Below, one piece after another: positions 35,116 to 47,630 of a stretch of 64,000 nucleotides of DNA. Both the position numbers and the translations under genes were made by a program. The stretch's first letter is position 1. Each line of letters starts with the position of its first letter. The DNA is from Siphonodentalium dalli (taxonomy: Eukaryota; Mollusca; Scaphopoda; Gadilida; Siphonodentaliidae): contig CP136061.1 in the NCBI GenBank assembly GCA_032622095.1, positions 135,309,587-135,373,586 on the forward strand. Direction: 5' to 3'. Below the pieces are notes generated by a model that was not told the origin of the DNA, did no database searches, and saw nothing but the letters and a program-made list of their open reading frames with translations.

Positions 35116-36454
35116 TAGCCCAAGTCTTCTCGTACTAAAACCGGCTAAGATATTGGGATGGAGGTGCCGGTATTTAGTCCGAGTTCGTCCCGTATAGTCT
35201 CTTATGACACGACTTAAGCGTTATTGACCCGCTCAAATAAAACCACAATTATATGAAATAAAATATCACAATTGCGACAATAAACGGATATTTTCAACAG
35301 AAGACATGCTATTTGATCTGAAATCCACATCAGTTGTGAATTGAAAGCGGTAATTTAATGCGAAAAGAGACATTTATCGCAATGTTTACAATTGTTTTAA
35401 AGTATGCGAACTCAGTTGACCTCGCGAACTGTGTTCGGCATTTTCCGTTGAAAATATTCCGTAGATTTTGGACTAACAACGCAAATTACGATGAATTCTC
35501 CATTGTAATCGTAATTATGTGTGTCAATAAATAAAAAATAAATAGATTAATTAAACATTGGAGATATAAATTAAATAAATTACTGGAATTACAACCCTCC
35601 CAAAGTTTAAAACAGTGTAAACACAACGAGCATTAGAATAAATAATATGCCTTATATGGTGCTACATTTCACCCACATTTGGTGGAATTCCGCGAAATTA
35701 AGATATATACTAAGCGAACAGGGCAATATACTGCTCTTGTTAAGCACACAAAAAATCAAACAAAATTTGTATAAATTTTGAACCTTAAGTTTGAAAAGTC
35801 CCACTGAAACGGAAGAACTATATTTCGAAACTGTGTGATTCGGTTCTCCGATTATTTTATCAACACACAAGTCAAAATGCACATCACACGCATGGCAAGT
35901 CAGACGTAAGAGTTCTAATTTGCTCCAATTTTGACAAGTTGCTTGCGAAAATTGTCAACAAAACTACCGTTCTGATCCTCCATTATGTTTTTAGTGCGGG
36001 AATTGTTCTCAAAGCACATAGGAAACTGGACTTTGGGGCGATCGGTTTTCGCCATTTTGTTCGGAAAACCCCGCGCTATATATACAAACGGAAACTAGAA
36101 TACCCAGCGGATTATGCCGAAGTTATTCGGAACAATTCGGCTTTCAGTTAAAACGTAAACAAACAGAGAAACAAAGCGATGTTTGTGGCAATCAACCGGA
36201 ATATTCTATGTGTAATTTAACATTAATGTTAGATTATTATACACCATTGTGACCATAAGATGTCACCCTTTCCGATGTATATAGCATCACGTATTGATTT
36301 GCTAGGTTAATCGAGTAAAATACACCACAGATTCCCGCCACAGATCCTGGGCGTAAGTCGTGTCATAAGAGACTATACGGGACGAACTCGGACTAAATAC
36401 CGGCACCTCCATCCCAATATCTTAGCCGGTTTTAGTACGAGAAGACTTGGGCTA
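35116..36454. mobile_element. Mutator-like (MULE) element, non-autonomous
   Basis: Terminal inverted repeats of 101 bp (35116-35216 and 36354-36454) read as identical. They begin TAGCCCAAGTCTTCTCG. The 9-bp direct repeat GTAGCACAC flanks them (35107-35115 and 36455-36463). Long inverted repeats plus 9-bp duplication are the Mutator/MULE hallmark. The 1.1-kb interior has only short frames (74-76 codons) and no transposase. Confidence 0.92.
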
Positions 36455-36589
36455 GTAGCACACATATGTTATTTTATACCCAACTTGATTAAACAGGCTC
36501 CCTTTGGGATGTCACAACATCCAGGTATTAAATTAATTTGCTTTTAAATTAAAATTTCGAAAATCTAACACCTATATCAAATCCGCCAA

Positions 36590-36739
36590 ATAGTTTGAGT
36601 CGCCACACCGAATTTGGATGAAATCGATCCAGGGGTTTGGGAGAAAAACCGCGAACAGACAGACGGAGAGACGTGGACAAACAGACAGACAGAGAGACGT
36701 GGACAAACAGACAGACAGACAACCAGACATATCGTACTC

Positions 36740-36774
<35 letters not shown>

Positions 36775-36775
36775 A
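36590..36775 (-). mobile_element. Degenerate GTCTGTCTGTC-type element fragment
   Basis: On the minus strand: an AT dinucleotide tract, GTCTGTCTGTCTGTTTGTCC twice, then CCAAATTCGGTGTGG. Same order of parts as the Helitron-like elements at 2771-4019. Confidence 0.5.
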
Positions 36776-38006
36776 TCTAAATGAAAAGTAAAACAAGTTT
36801 CGTCACATTGGAGACTTGAATCCCTGTTTAACAATTACAAAACCCATATATTACAATGCCTCAACAAAAGATACATAATTATATAGCCTTGTCTGACCGA
36901 ACCAAATTTAACACCCAATTCACCCATTGTTAAAAAAAATGCAAGACTAAATCACGTGATCTCAACAGTGCTACACGATATCTTGATGTTAGACATTGAG
37001 ACCGTGTATAGTAATCTGACTATTGTGTCAATTAAAATGGAACTCTAGCTTATTGCCAACTACTCCATCAACTGACACATATTATTCTTGTGACACTTCG
37101 AATCGCATTTCAATCGCGAAGATAAACATGTATATGCGCAATACCCGTACTACATACTAGTGACATACCCGTTAGGTCGAATAGTTGAAACATCGGTTGT
37201 GAGTATTAATTTTCGGGTTTAGTTCAAAAATTCCTGAGATAAATTATAACAAAACACAAAGGTAAGTAAATCTATAGACAAGCTTTTAATCGTTATCATC
37301 TTGCCCTTATACACGTACGTATCGGCTCATCTATGAATATCTTCATTAGCGCGCGCCGCGTGATTTATACTGTTCTGCAAATTGTTGAAAGCTGTGGTCC
37401 GATGGGCATTTTATTTATAGATAATTGTTTTTTTCCGGTTTAAAAGTCGAACTGCGCGACCAGCAGGCCGAGTCCGGTAAAAGGTGTAGTTGGGAATTTC
37501 AATTTCGTTATTGTCCTTTACATTATTAAGTCAATAATGTTGATTTTTGGTTTGTGACAAGCTATGTCAATTACCAATTACCACTGATGGTTGTGGTCGG
37601 AGATGGCTAAATCTCTATTCACAACAAAATTTGTTGCGTTTAAGCAGGAAAATATTGAAAACTTCATGTGACACCAACTACTGTGTTCGAGTAAACTGCG
37701 TGACGGGCGAGATGATTCGATGAGTAAACCGCGCTGCGGGCATACGTAAAACACACACCGGGCACAGGTATACCGCACTAGTTTCCTAACTCGAATCACT
37801 GCATGATTCAGATTTTAAAGACCAAATTATCAGTTCCCATCGATTACATCGATCAATCAGATGTATACATGAAGCCGCCCGATCAGTTATGCTGAATTGG
37901 ACACTTTCAACCGTTTGTGTGTGACAAAGTTAGCCGGGTTGGGGAGAATTGTGATAAAAAAAGTTAACAATATTAAAAAAAATTCGCGTGTAGCAACCAC
38001 TTATTA

Positions 38007-38009
<3 letters not shown>
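36776..38009. other. No recognised gene
   Basis: A segment at 37440-37570 recurs inverted and diverged at 51950-52080 (TTTTTGGTTTGTGA). GTAAACCGCGCTGCGGGC at about 37724 resembles short pieces near 2330, 5590 and 53000. Confidence 0.4.
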
Positions 38010-38089
<80 letters not shown>

Positions 38090-38108
38090 CCTCTCTCTCT
38101 CTCTCTCT
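38010..38108. repeat. (CT)n microsatellite
   Basis: About 49 dinucleotide units with two interruptions. Leu-Ser and Arg-Glu open frames over it are artefacts. Confidence 0.95.
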
Positions 38109-38109
38109 G

Positions 38110-39049
38110 AAAACATAACATATATTATGTCGTATAAAACGATGGAGTCGGAAAAATAAATTATCTGAAGTTTTTCCCATTATGACCATTATACCAGATA
38201 CTGTTTGGCAATATGATTATACCGGCAACTTGGGTTGCATGCCCATATGCACTGATAAAGTGGATCAATATGATTTTTGTATTGAAAATTATCAATAATA
38301 ACTCAGTCGTGATGGAATGATTATTTTTTTCTCTAAATCTTTTTGCTAATTACTTTTAAGTCTAATTTATATACAATACTTAAAGGGTAGAACATTCCAG
38401 ATCTAACTACCAACTGGCAGTTTATAACTAAATACAATCTGTTACATGTCCGTAAATGTTTTCCTCCCTCCGTCTGTTATTTAATAACGCCGTTCGCAAG
38501 ACAATCTTACTTTTTCTACGGAACTATATTGTTTTGAGTTAGCACGAACACGAAACTACGAAGTAAGTAATTCATTCCCTTTATTTTTCTCACGAGGTGC
38601 GGAAGCATATAATACATTCTTTAAAAAAAATTACCCACCATGCACCTCCCCTTTCAACCACCTTCGCTCAGCCTGATCCAAAACCTTTTTGTTTCTTCCA
38701 CCGTCACTGTTTCCCCCACCACCAGTTGTTTTTTTTTCTGTCTCAATGCTACATTGGGAGCCACCTTAAAAAGCATATATTCTCATTTTATCAACCGATA
38801 TTTAATTTCACTGATTAAGTGTCCCCTATTCCATAACTGGTGGGTGGGGACCTTTCAATATCTTTCATGTCGGTCCGGGTTACATTTTCGTGTACTTTCG
38901 TGCTACCCCGGTCCTTCCATTAAAGCCTTTTAGGCTTTTGTACTCTTTGTTATTATTGTATTTGTTATGGGCGTTTTCTGACCCACTGTATATACGTTCT
39001 TGTTCGGCTACCTATATGACTTGTTAAGATGTTATAGTTATTATATTTG
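38110..39049. other. No recognised gene
   Basis: Open frames at 38597-38933 are low-complexity Phe/Ser/Pro and have no recognisable domain. Confidence 0.4.
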
Positions 39050-41116
39050 TATGTGTACCCATACCATAGTATGGTACACATAGTGTCGACGTCCGGATTG
39101 ACCACTCGCCGTTTGTCCGTATGTCTGTCTGTCTGTCCGTAGACACTTTACGCATAATGCAATAACTCAAACATTTTCTATCCGATCGGAACCACATTTT
39201 CTATATGGGTTTCTACAGATTGAGTTCGATTATGGGTTTGATCCGAATTTTTTTTTCAGAGTTATGGTCTTTTTCGACTTAGAATTCACGCATGCGGCCA
39301 TTACTCAAACAATTTTTATCTGATTGGAACCAAATTTGTTATGTGAGTTTATCAGCCCAAAATACAGATTGAGTTCGTATATGAGTTTGATCCGATTTAT
39401 TTTAAAGGAGTTATGACCCTGTTTCGAGAAAAAAATTTGAAAACAAAACTTTGAATTTTTTTTTAGATTGAACTCCTTGCTCAATTTAATTATTACAAAT
39501 ATTTTTTTTTACTTTTATAATAATAATAACAAAAATTTGATTACAAAAAAATTGTCATTGATACTTTCATTTGTTTCAGTTTTGTAAAATTAATTAGGTG
39601 TGATGTCCTGTTTTGAAAATATGAAGATTTTATTGAAATAGTTGCATGCAATATAATGATATCAATAAATTACCATTATGACCATTCACTATCCAGAGTA
39701 TATGAAAGTACATTTTATAGATGTTGCATTCCAAGTGAAATCTTGTTATTAATTGAGTGATAACATATTTTACAGAGCTCTGGCCTTTGGTTAGATGAAG
39801 TCAAAGATAAACAACACTGCTGGCATCTGTCAAATTTGATTAATGGCAGCATGACACTCTTGTTTCTCCTATTGAAATTTCATTGCAGGGTGTGATAAGG
39901 AGTCCGTCACCTATATATACCAGTAAAGTGTCTTCTATATCCCATTGATCTGCTTAGAAAATAATTAACCCTTTCCAAGGTTCCCATAGACATATGCTAT
40001 AATATACAATGACTCTTAGATCTCTTATCTATGGTTATCTTTGCACACTATTCACTTCTATTGATTTTCGTATTGACTGATTAATTAACTTATAAAAATA
40101 TATATTAACCCTTCAGGCACATGCTTCAATGTGAAAATAAAATAATTGCTGATAGCCAATATGATTTATCCATGCAATAGGTAACAGGCAGATAAATCTA
40201 CATGATTATAGATTATTGATTAAGTGATGCTTTGTTTTGAATATCAAGATGGTAGATGTTGTTAATATTTCCAGGAACCTTATTTTCCCATTTGTTCATA
40301 TTGTCATGGTTGATTGAATTTTAGGGGTCACATAGCGCTTAAAAGATTAACATTGAAGGCTGTGGATTTTAGTGTCCAAGCTAGTTGTAAAACATTGTGA
40401 AACCATTGACAGAGGGCTACTTACTTTCTTTTATATGAACTATGGTAATCTGTTTCGATTTAGGGGCCATAGGGGCCAGTATCCTCATCATATTATGTCT
40501 GTATAACATTATATAGATAACACTTTTGTACTGTATAAACTACATACATTTTTTGAAAACTATAAACCCCTTTTATGAAATACTTAATCTTGCATGTACC
40601 TACACAGGTCTGATCTGATCATATATGTCTGACATGTTTGATAAACAAATAACAACTGGGGAGAATGGGGGGGGGGGGGTAATTAAAGTACAATTTAAAT
40701 ATGAGATGGAATCCCATGCTTGTATGTTCTAAGCAGTCTGGCTTGTCAAGAAATTATAATTTCTCTTTAGAAGAGAATGAATTTTGAATATCTGGCAGGT
40801 CAAAAGTGGCAGAGGTAGGGGTTTATCACTTTTGCTTCCAATGAGTTAACTTAAACTCCTAAATCACTAAACCATTGGATTTCACAGTGAAATGTCCTTG
40901 GGTGAATAGGGACAGAGTTATGAGATTTAAAACTAATCCTCCCCGCCCCAAATACTTTAACCCCTTCTTAAGACAAATTATTTGAGCTTTTGATTTCAAG
41001 TTGGGTACTGATATATGGATTCCTGTGATCATATCTTTGACAAATTATCAGTTATAGCTTATCGATATCGCCAATGTATGGGTTAAACATCTGCCGATCG
41101 TGATCGGCCTCTCGTT
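39050..41116 (+). mobile_element. 2.1-kb non-autonomous element, copy 2
   Basis: Collinear with 6128-8211 over the full length. 5' palindrome at 39050-39082 and 3' hairpin GCCGATCGTGATCGGC followed by CTCTCGTT at 41116. In the 5' palindrome GTGTAC/GTACAC replaces the GTTTAC/GTAAAC of copy 1, a paired change. A poly-G run lies at 40669-40679. No ORF. Confidence 0.8.
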
Positions 41117-41674
41117 GTATAGAATATAGGTAGTCCATATCGCAACACCCAGTCTTTCTTAATCCTTTCCTTGATGTTGGGACTATAAATACTGTTATTA
41201 CAGTTAATGAGAAATAAACATATTGTGTGTCTGATATCGTAAAGGCCGAATACTGAATATTTAACTTTTATAATCCCTTCTAACATTGTTCTGAATGACG
41301 AATTGCTTGGAATGATTTTTGGAGGGCATTACGTTTTTATTAGCGACGACATGAATTATATATAGCCAAAGAGCCTACAGAGCCCCGAGACGGAGTAAGA
41401 GAACCGTAATACCCGATAAACTAATGATATTACTATCATTACCACTCGTGTGCACTGTGAAAAAATACCACATTCCTATGGCACACTGTGCTATAATTTT
41501 TTTAAGGACGCTACGTAATATAAAAATATACATCAAATTGTTGTAATTTTACATCACGGTGCAATAAAGTCAGCTAGATTAGATCCAGCTTCTGGCGGAC
41601 TTTTTTTTTGGTGTTAACGATAGATATGAAAATGATTGAACGCGATTTACAGTGTAAAATTGGCGCAGCTTATC
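41117..41674. other. No recognised gene
   Basis: Short AT-rich stretch between two transposons. Confidence 0.4.
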
Positions 41675-42287
41675 TATGGGCGGCCATTCGGTCGGAATTT
41701 ACATGAAATAAAAGTTAATGGTGGTTTGTGAACACAATAGTCTCTATTTTCAAAACAATTGTCGTTCTTGGATTCAATAAGAGACAGTTCCGTTTCAATA
41801 GCCATATGTTCTTAATCAATGGCCATTTATTTCAAACGAATAGACACCATTTCCTACCCAATAATCGTTATTGGATTCAATAAGAGACAGTTCCGTTTTA
41901 ATAGATATAGATTCGTAATCAATGTTGACCGATGCAACATTAATGTTCTATTTTAATTTAATAGTATTCACTGTTCAACTAATATCTAATAACACACAAT
42001 TAGTAAGATTCGCGCATATTCAATAAACGTACACTCCGTTTCAATAGGCATATTTTCTTAATCAATAAAGATATTTCAAACCAATAGACGATTTCTCACA
42101 AGCAATGATTATCGTTATAAAACTAATAGACCTTATTGTCATTCTTACATTTAAAAGATATAAATTATCACCAATGCAAAATTAATGACGTTCTTTCAAT
42201 TCAATATCTAATTGCGCAATCTACTATTTCCGGTCAAACCAATGATTAGGAATTCGAAATCCATGATTAAAACGTGAAATAACGCTA
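41675..42287 (+). repeat. Left inverted arm made of 21-bp modules
   Basis: A motif YAATRN recurs at 41716, 41735, 41756, 41775, 41796, 41817, 41838, 41859, 41878, 41899, 41920, 41941, 41959, 41980, 42001, 42021, 42042, 42063, 42082, 42103 and 42124. Fourteen of twenty intervals are exactly 21 and the rest 18-20. The 15 bases between motifs vary widely but share T-rich text such as TTTCTTAAT. Confidence 0.85.
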
Positions 42288-43070
42288 GGGGTCTCTGATG
42301 GCGATGTTTGAAGAAACTGTATTCATGTGACGTCAGAAATATATAAATAAACATGGGAATTCCCAATGTCATGTCGGTGTGACGATTTGCAGTAGTTCAC
42401 TCGGTGCAAATCAAACGACGATAAATATTCACTATGGTCCACTATAACACAGTGGAGTAGATTAAATAAAAATTTCAAGACAATTATTAAAATTGTCTGA
42501 CTAAAGCATGAAACTTTGCACATATGTACATATTTACATACGTATTGGTATTAGATATGGGGCCACGCTGGAATTTCACTTTAACCCCTCTTTTAAGGGG
42601 TTTTCCAAATTTAAAGAGTGTTTCGTGGTTATATAATTTACTAAATGTCGCAAGTAATCTTACCATGAAATATACGATTTAAAATTAGGCATATTCAGTA
42701 CGTATGACTCTGAGAGATATAATGCCACATTTTTAGAGTAAAATTGGAACTCCCCGCCCAAGATGGTCGTCAAAATGACAGCTGAAAGAGGGAATTTGAC
42801 GTTTTTTCGCTAATATCTTCTAGATCAGGTTCTGCTGTATGGAACTGGTTCGGAAATGTGACTTCATATTGTATGGCTCATGTTAAGAGATAATTGGAGC
42901 AATGAATATATGTCATTCGTATGATCCAAGTCCCTCCCGATCCCTCAATAATTCGATTATACATAACTCGGTATGAAATTTAACCAAATATCACCGTTAT
43001 GAATCTAGTCATATTTTAACAAGAATTTGACAGAACTTTGCAAATTATGACATACAATTACTTATGAATT

Positions 43071-43131
43071 TTTGCGCTTAAGTGCAAATAATTTACGTTT
43101 AATCACAAATCATTTGCGCTTAAGTGCAAAT
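43071..43131. repeat. TTGCGCTTAAGTGCAAA palindromes, small cluster
   Basis: Two copies of TTTGCGCTTAAGTGCAAAT and a degenerate one between. A larger cluster lies at 44122-44293. Confidence 0.8.
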
Positions 43132-43196
43132 AGAAATTAATGCATTGATCTCCCTGAATTAATTTTAAATGGCATAGGCCTAACACATCACTCAAG

Positions 43197-43644
43197 CAAG
43201 TCTGCAAATAGCGTGTCTGTCATTTGCAGAATGAGGTCCCCAGAGGGTGAATTTAGTGATGCTACCCTGCATAGCGGGCTAGCATAACTAAATTCACCCT
43301 CTGTGGACCTCATTCTGCTTAGGCCTCATCTTCTGGGAAGTAACTATGGTATCAAATTAACATTGTTTTAGTTACGTTTTCCCATCTGGGAAGTTTCTAT
43401 ATCCCCTAATTTGCAGAAGATAAAATCCATAATCGAGGCTCCAAATGGGTGAACATCGATCACCAACTTCAACTGGGCAACTTCAATCTTATCCTATGAC
43501 TGCCATAGCAGTTGAGGGCCTAAGCAGAATGAGGTCCCCAGAGGGTAAATTTAGTGATGCTAGCCCACTATGCGGTGTAGCGTCACTAAATTACCCTCTG
43601 GGGACCTCATTCTGCAAATGACAGACACGCTATTTACAGGCTTG
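43197..43644. mobile_element. hAT-like MITE, full length
   Basis: 448 bp with ends CAAGTCTGCAAATAGCGTG and CACGCTATTTACAGGCTTG. Perfect 8-bp duplication CACTCAAG at 43189-43196 and 43645-43652. Each end also carries its own palindrome (GCAGAATGAGGTCCCCAG and complement). Inserted within the 6.5-kb unit. Confidence 0.92.
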
Positions 43645-44121
43645 CACTCAAGTCTATATAGGCCCATCATATGAGGGAAGCAATCCCCAGTGATCCCTAG
43701 ATACCTTTTATGAACATGGAATTGATATAGATCTGTACAGGATATGTCTCTTTTATAAAATGTACTAGATCTCTGGGATGGAGACACAAATTCTTAGGGA
43801 CAGGGATGTTGATAATATGAAAATATGTTGTCCCCCTATTTCTATTCAATAAGTACACCACGAGGGAAGCAAGCCCCCAGTAACCACTAATTCCCCTTCT
43901 ATGACCATGGCAATGGTATATATTTGTACAGGAGATGTCCCTTTAATACAATATACTAGAGCTCTGGGAGTGAGGCACCAATTTTTGGGACATCAGAGAC
44001 AGAGATGCTTTTGACTTTTCAACTTTCGAGTCTGTATGGGCTACTACTATGGGCCCATAATAATATACTATGAGATGGACTCCATCATTCACAATCAGAG
44101 GGAAGTAAAGGAGTGTTAGGT

Positions 44122-44293
44122 ATTTGCGCTTAAGCGCAAATCATTTACACTTAAGCGCAATGATTTTCGCTTAAGCGAAAACAAATTGATAGACACATAT
44201 TTGTGCTTAAGCGCAAATGACATTACTTAAGCCCAAATGATTTATGCTTAAGCGCAAATATTTGCGCTTAATATTTGTGCTTGAGCGCAAATA
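44122..44293. repeat. Cluster of TTTGCGCTTAAGCGCAAA palindromes
   Basis: At least six copies or near-copies of an 18-base palindrome centred on CTTAAG (for example ATTTGCGCTTAAGCGCAAAT and TTTTCGCTTAAGCGAAAA) within 170 bp, at irregular spacing. Confidence 0.85.
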
Positions 44294-45001
44294 AATAATA
44301 AATGTGAAAAGGGCCTCCCATAGTTTGAGGGGACTCTAAATTTCTTGAACATTAAAATTCCCTTTGTTTGAGAATTTGTACATGTTTATATTGAATATTC
44401 TCAGTAAATAATTATTCTGTGTGTTTCAAAAGAAATCAGAATGAATTGTTATTGTTTTTAAGTATTGGTTATAGATAACAGTTAATAGGATAGGATAGGA
44501 TAATTTATTTACAATATACATGAATTATACAATGGCAGAAATACATAATAAGGTAAAGCAGTATATTGTCGGGGGTAGCCTAGCCCTATCGGGCTGTCTT
44601 CCTGCTACCCCCGTTAATTAGATTGACTCCCCTCTTCCCAGATGCATCCTTACCGTGGAATACCGATCGCCCGGCGATTCACCCAGGTCTGTTGGATGTC
44701 TCAAACGACTTTTCCTACTATGGCCAATTTGTACCCTTGATTTGAACGACACATTTAATTGTTTCGTACCATGTTTTTGGTCATTTCACACCATATATTG
44801 GTATGTTTCGTTGATTCCCAAAAATGATGATTGGTCATTCGTATGTGAAAAATTATTTTAATCGTGTTAACTTAATGAAAGCGAACATGTTCATGATTTA
44901 ACGTTCGTGATGATAACAACCCGACATTTACATGTTAACATATTTCTTTCTTTTTTTTGCGAAACAAAATGAACAAATTGAAATTGTCGCGACAAAGTTA
45001 A

Positions 45002-45446
45002 AGATGCATAATCCGAATTAACGCTTGAATATTACTATTTCCTTGGCTTCGGGGTAAAACATATTTGATTTGAGTTGAGGAACCCACCAATCAAAGCTGA
45101 GAGTGATCAGATATCATATCGATTTTTGAAATCTATTATTTTTCACCATCGATAATTTTAAATGGCCCAATAAAAAGTCGAAAGAGGACGGATGAAGATG
45201 GATAACTCTAAAAGCAAGTGGCTTTTTTTGTGTCAGATATTTGACAAACCCGCAAAATTTCATTGAACAAAATGTTGATAAATAACAGGTTTTGGGCAAT
45301 TGTATACTATATTTGATTGGTTAGCATTATTTTTGGGGCATTAATCGATTCTGGTAAACGAAGTGGCATTTCAAAAAATGGTGTTGTTGTTGTTGTTGTT
45401 GTTGAAATCTGATGATATGGGAACCATCGAATCGGACTGAGTACCT
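45002..45446. mobile_element. TTAA-flanked MITE with GTACTCAATCC ends, copy in the 6.5-kb unit
   Basis: TTAA at 44998-45001 and 45447-45450. Interior matches 22063-22492 (GTTGAGGAACCCACCAATCA). A GTT microsatellite at about 45382-45403. Confidence 0.8.
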
Positions 45447-46314
45447 TTAATGTCATTTTTTTTAAAATAATACCGGTATACTCAAAGGTACGAATTGTCG
45501 AAATGATACAGGAACTGGTATGAAATGTCCAGAACCCTGGTGCGAAACATCTCTATGTCAAACTTCCATGGAATGAAATGCCAGCAACCTATTGGCTATT
45601 CATCCATTGCACATTGTAATTTATTTCCAATGGGCATGGACATGAGTCTCCCATTGGGGAGGGTGTCCACCTTGATACATGTATGTTCCGACAGCACCCC
45701 CTTGGAAGGAAGTTTCCTACAGATGGCTACAGGGTACATGTACATGTATATCGGTCCAAAATTTGTTCGAAAATTATTAATTAGATATGACATTTTTGCA
45801 CGGTATGGCTTGTTATCAAACTCCATTTGCACTTAGGTGAATATAACTTCAATTTGCCCTAAATCGAGTAATATCATTTTACGACATCACTAATTAAGAG
45901 TAATACATGTATGATTTTATGACATCACTATCTGAGTAATACACGGTATGGCTTTATGACGTGGTGTAATTCTATTTCACTGTTAGATAAGGCATAGATA
46001 CCAATTTTTTGTGATGTCACTCATTTGAAAGAGTTGTCAATATTACACTGTTACTAAGAGGCGAACTACCGTAATTAATAGATAGGGTATTACTTGGTTG
46101 GTTTGGTATTATATGCCTGATTTCAGCCCTCAGTAGCCTCATATCAGCCTTCGACGTCAGGCTGATTGTGATATGAGGTTACCTCAGGGTGACTCGGATA
46201 TAGGGCCTAATATCAAACCAACGATGTTGGCGCTGCTAGTCTACAGGGTCACTGTCTGGTTGTTCCCCTTGCCGATGAGATATAAATGGGTACAGGACGT
46301 TTTGTATCGTCTTA

Positions 46315-46432
46315 AGTCATTTCGTACCACATTTTTGGTAGTTTCGTATCATATTTTTGGTAGTTTCGTACCTTATTGTTTGGTCGTTTCGTACCATGTA
46401 GGAAATCAATTGGTCATTTCGTACCATGTTAC
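46315..46432 (+). repeat. Tandem repeat TTTCGTACCATNTTTTTGGT, about 25-30-bp unit
   Basis: Five imperfect units. A shorter relative is at 44760-44850. The 98-codon frame over it is repeat-derived. Confidence 0.7.
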
Positions 46433-47630
46433 TACATGTATGCCACACCATATGGAAACAAATAAATGATTTTCTACAAAGTACGAAATAAAAAAAAAGT
46501 AACCAAACAATCCGGTACCGGTATGTAAAACCAAAAATTATGGTATGGAACGACCATGGTTATGGTATCGAATACTGAAATAATGAAGAAGTCACTGCAG
46601 TTGTATATGTCATTTATGTGGTCACAATATATGCATGTATAATGCAACCTGTAAGTTGACATGACCTCTGTTCTAGTTGGCTTATGACTGAGTTCTGAAG
46701 TGCTCTTCGCACTGTCAGGTTTACTTGATCAATACTCCAGCAATGTTCATAATGCTATCCCACGACACTCGTATGAAACGTCTAGAAAATAGAATCCATA
46801 TTTAATGAATCCTTCAGACATTCAGTATTACCGATCGCCTGAATCAACATCTGACTGTTCGACGCGGTTCCACTCAATGGTTGTTTTTAAGAAGAAGTCG
46901 TCGCAATGTACAGTGCTAGTACGCAGTAGATCGAACGATTATCTTACGGTGTTAGATATGTTGTTGTTGTTGTTGTTGTTGTTGACATAATCATATTCAT
47001 ACTGCTGTTGTTCGTACTTGTCACACACATCCTAAGTTCTCCACCGGATTTTGACAGACAATCCCTGCAACACTGGGAACAGTGACAATCACAGTAATAC
47101 TGACAGTGAATGAGTTATAGATACTGACAGTGATACATCAACATCATACATTCCTCAAATTCGGTTGCTTAATTTTCCTTAGGTTTTCTTAGAATTTTTT
47201 TTTTGAATTATATATAGATTCTTCATTTGTAGAATAAGTTGAATAAAAATAAGTTATTATGACAATCGTCGTCAACAATGAATGACATTGGTAAATTGAT
47301 AGTTGTCTGGTTGTATAATTTGATCGATTCAATGATTGATTGCTGGCACTGAATTTCTGTATCGCTGGCCTCGCGACTATCTTCTTCAGATCTTCGTCGG
47401 CATTCTGGGTCAATATTTAAAAACAAGCTCTCAAATGCATCTTCGGTATCTGCTACAGGTACAGGATATAGTCCACAGTCCGTATATCATCGCAGTTTTC
47501 ATGTTCAGGGTAACTTTCTGACGCGAAAATGTTCGAGAACATGCATTTTTTTTTCTTGCGGGGATATCCCATGTTGACGTCACGGATTTTGCGATTAGGT
47601 GACTCCAGCAAGATTGGTGACCAGCTCTCA

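Noticed and set aside
37897-38189. Leu-Ser and Arg-Glu repeat proteins
   Set aside because: Translations of the (CT)n microsatellite at 38010-38108.
41675-42287. CRISPR array
   Set aside because: The 21-bp periodicity involves only a six-base motif with no constant repeat of 23 bases or more, the sequence is eukaryotic, and no cas genes exist.
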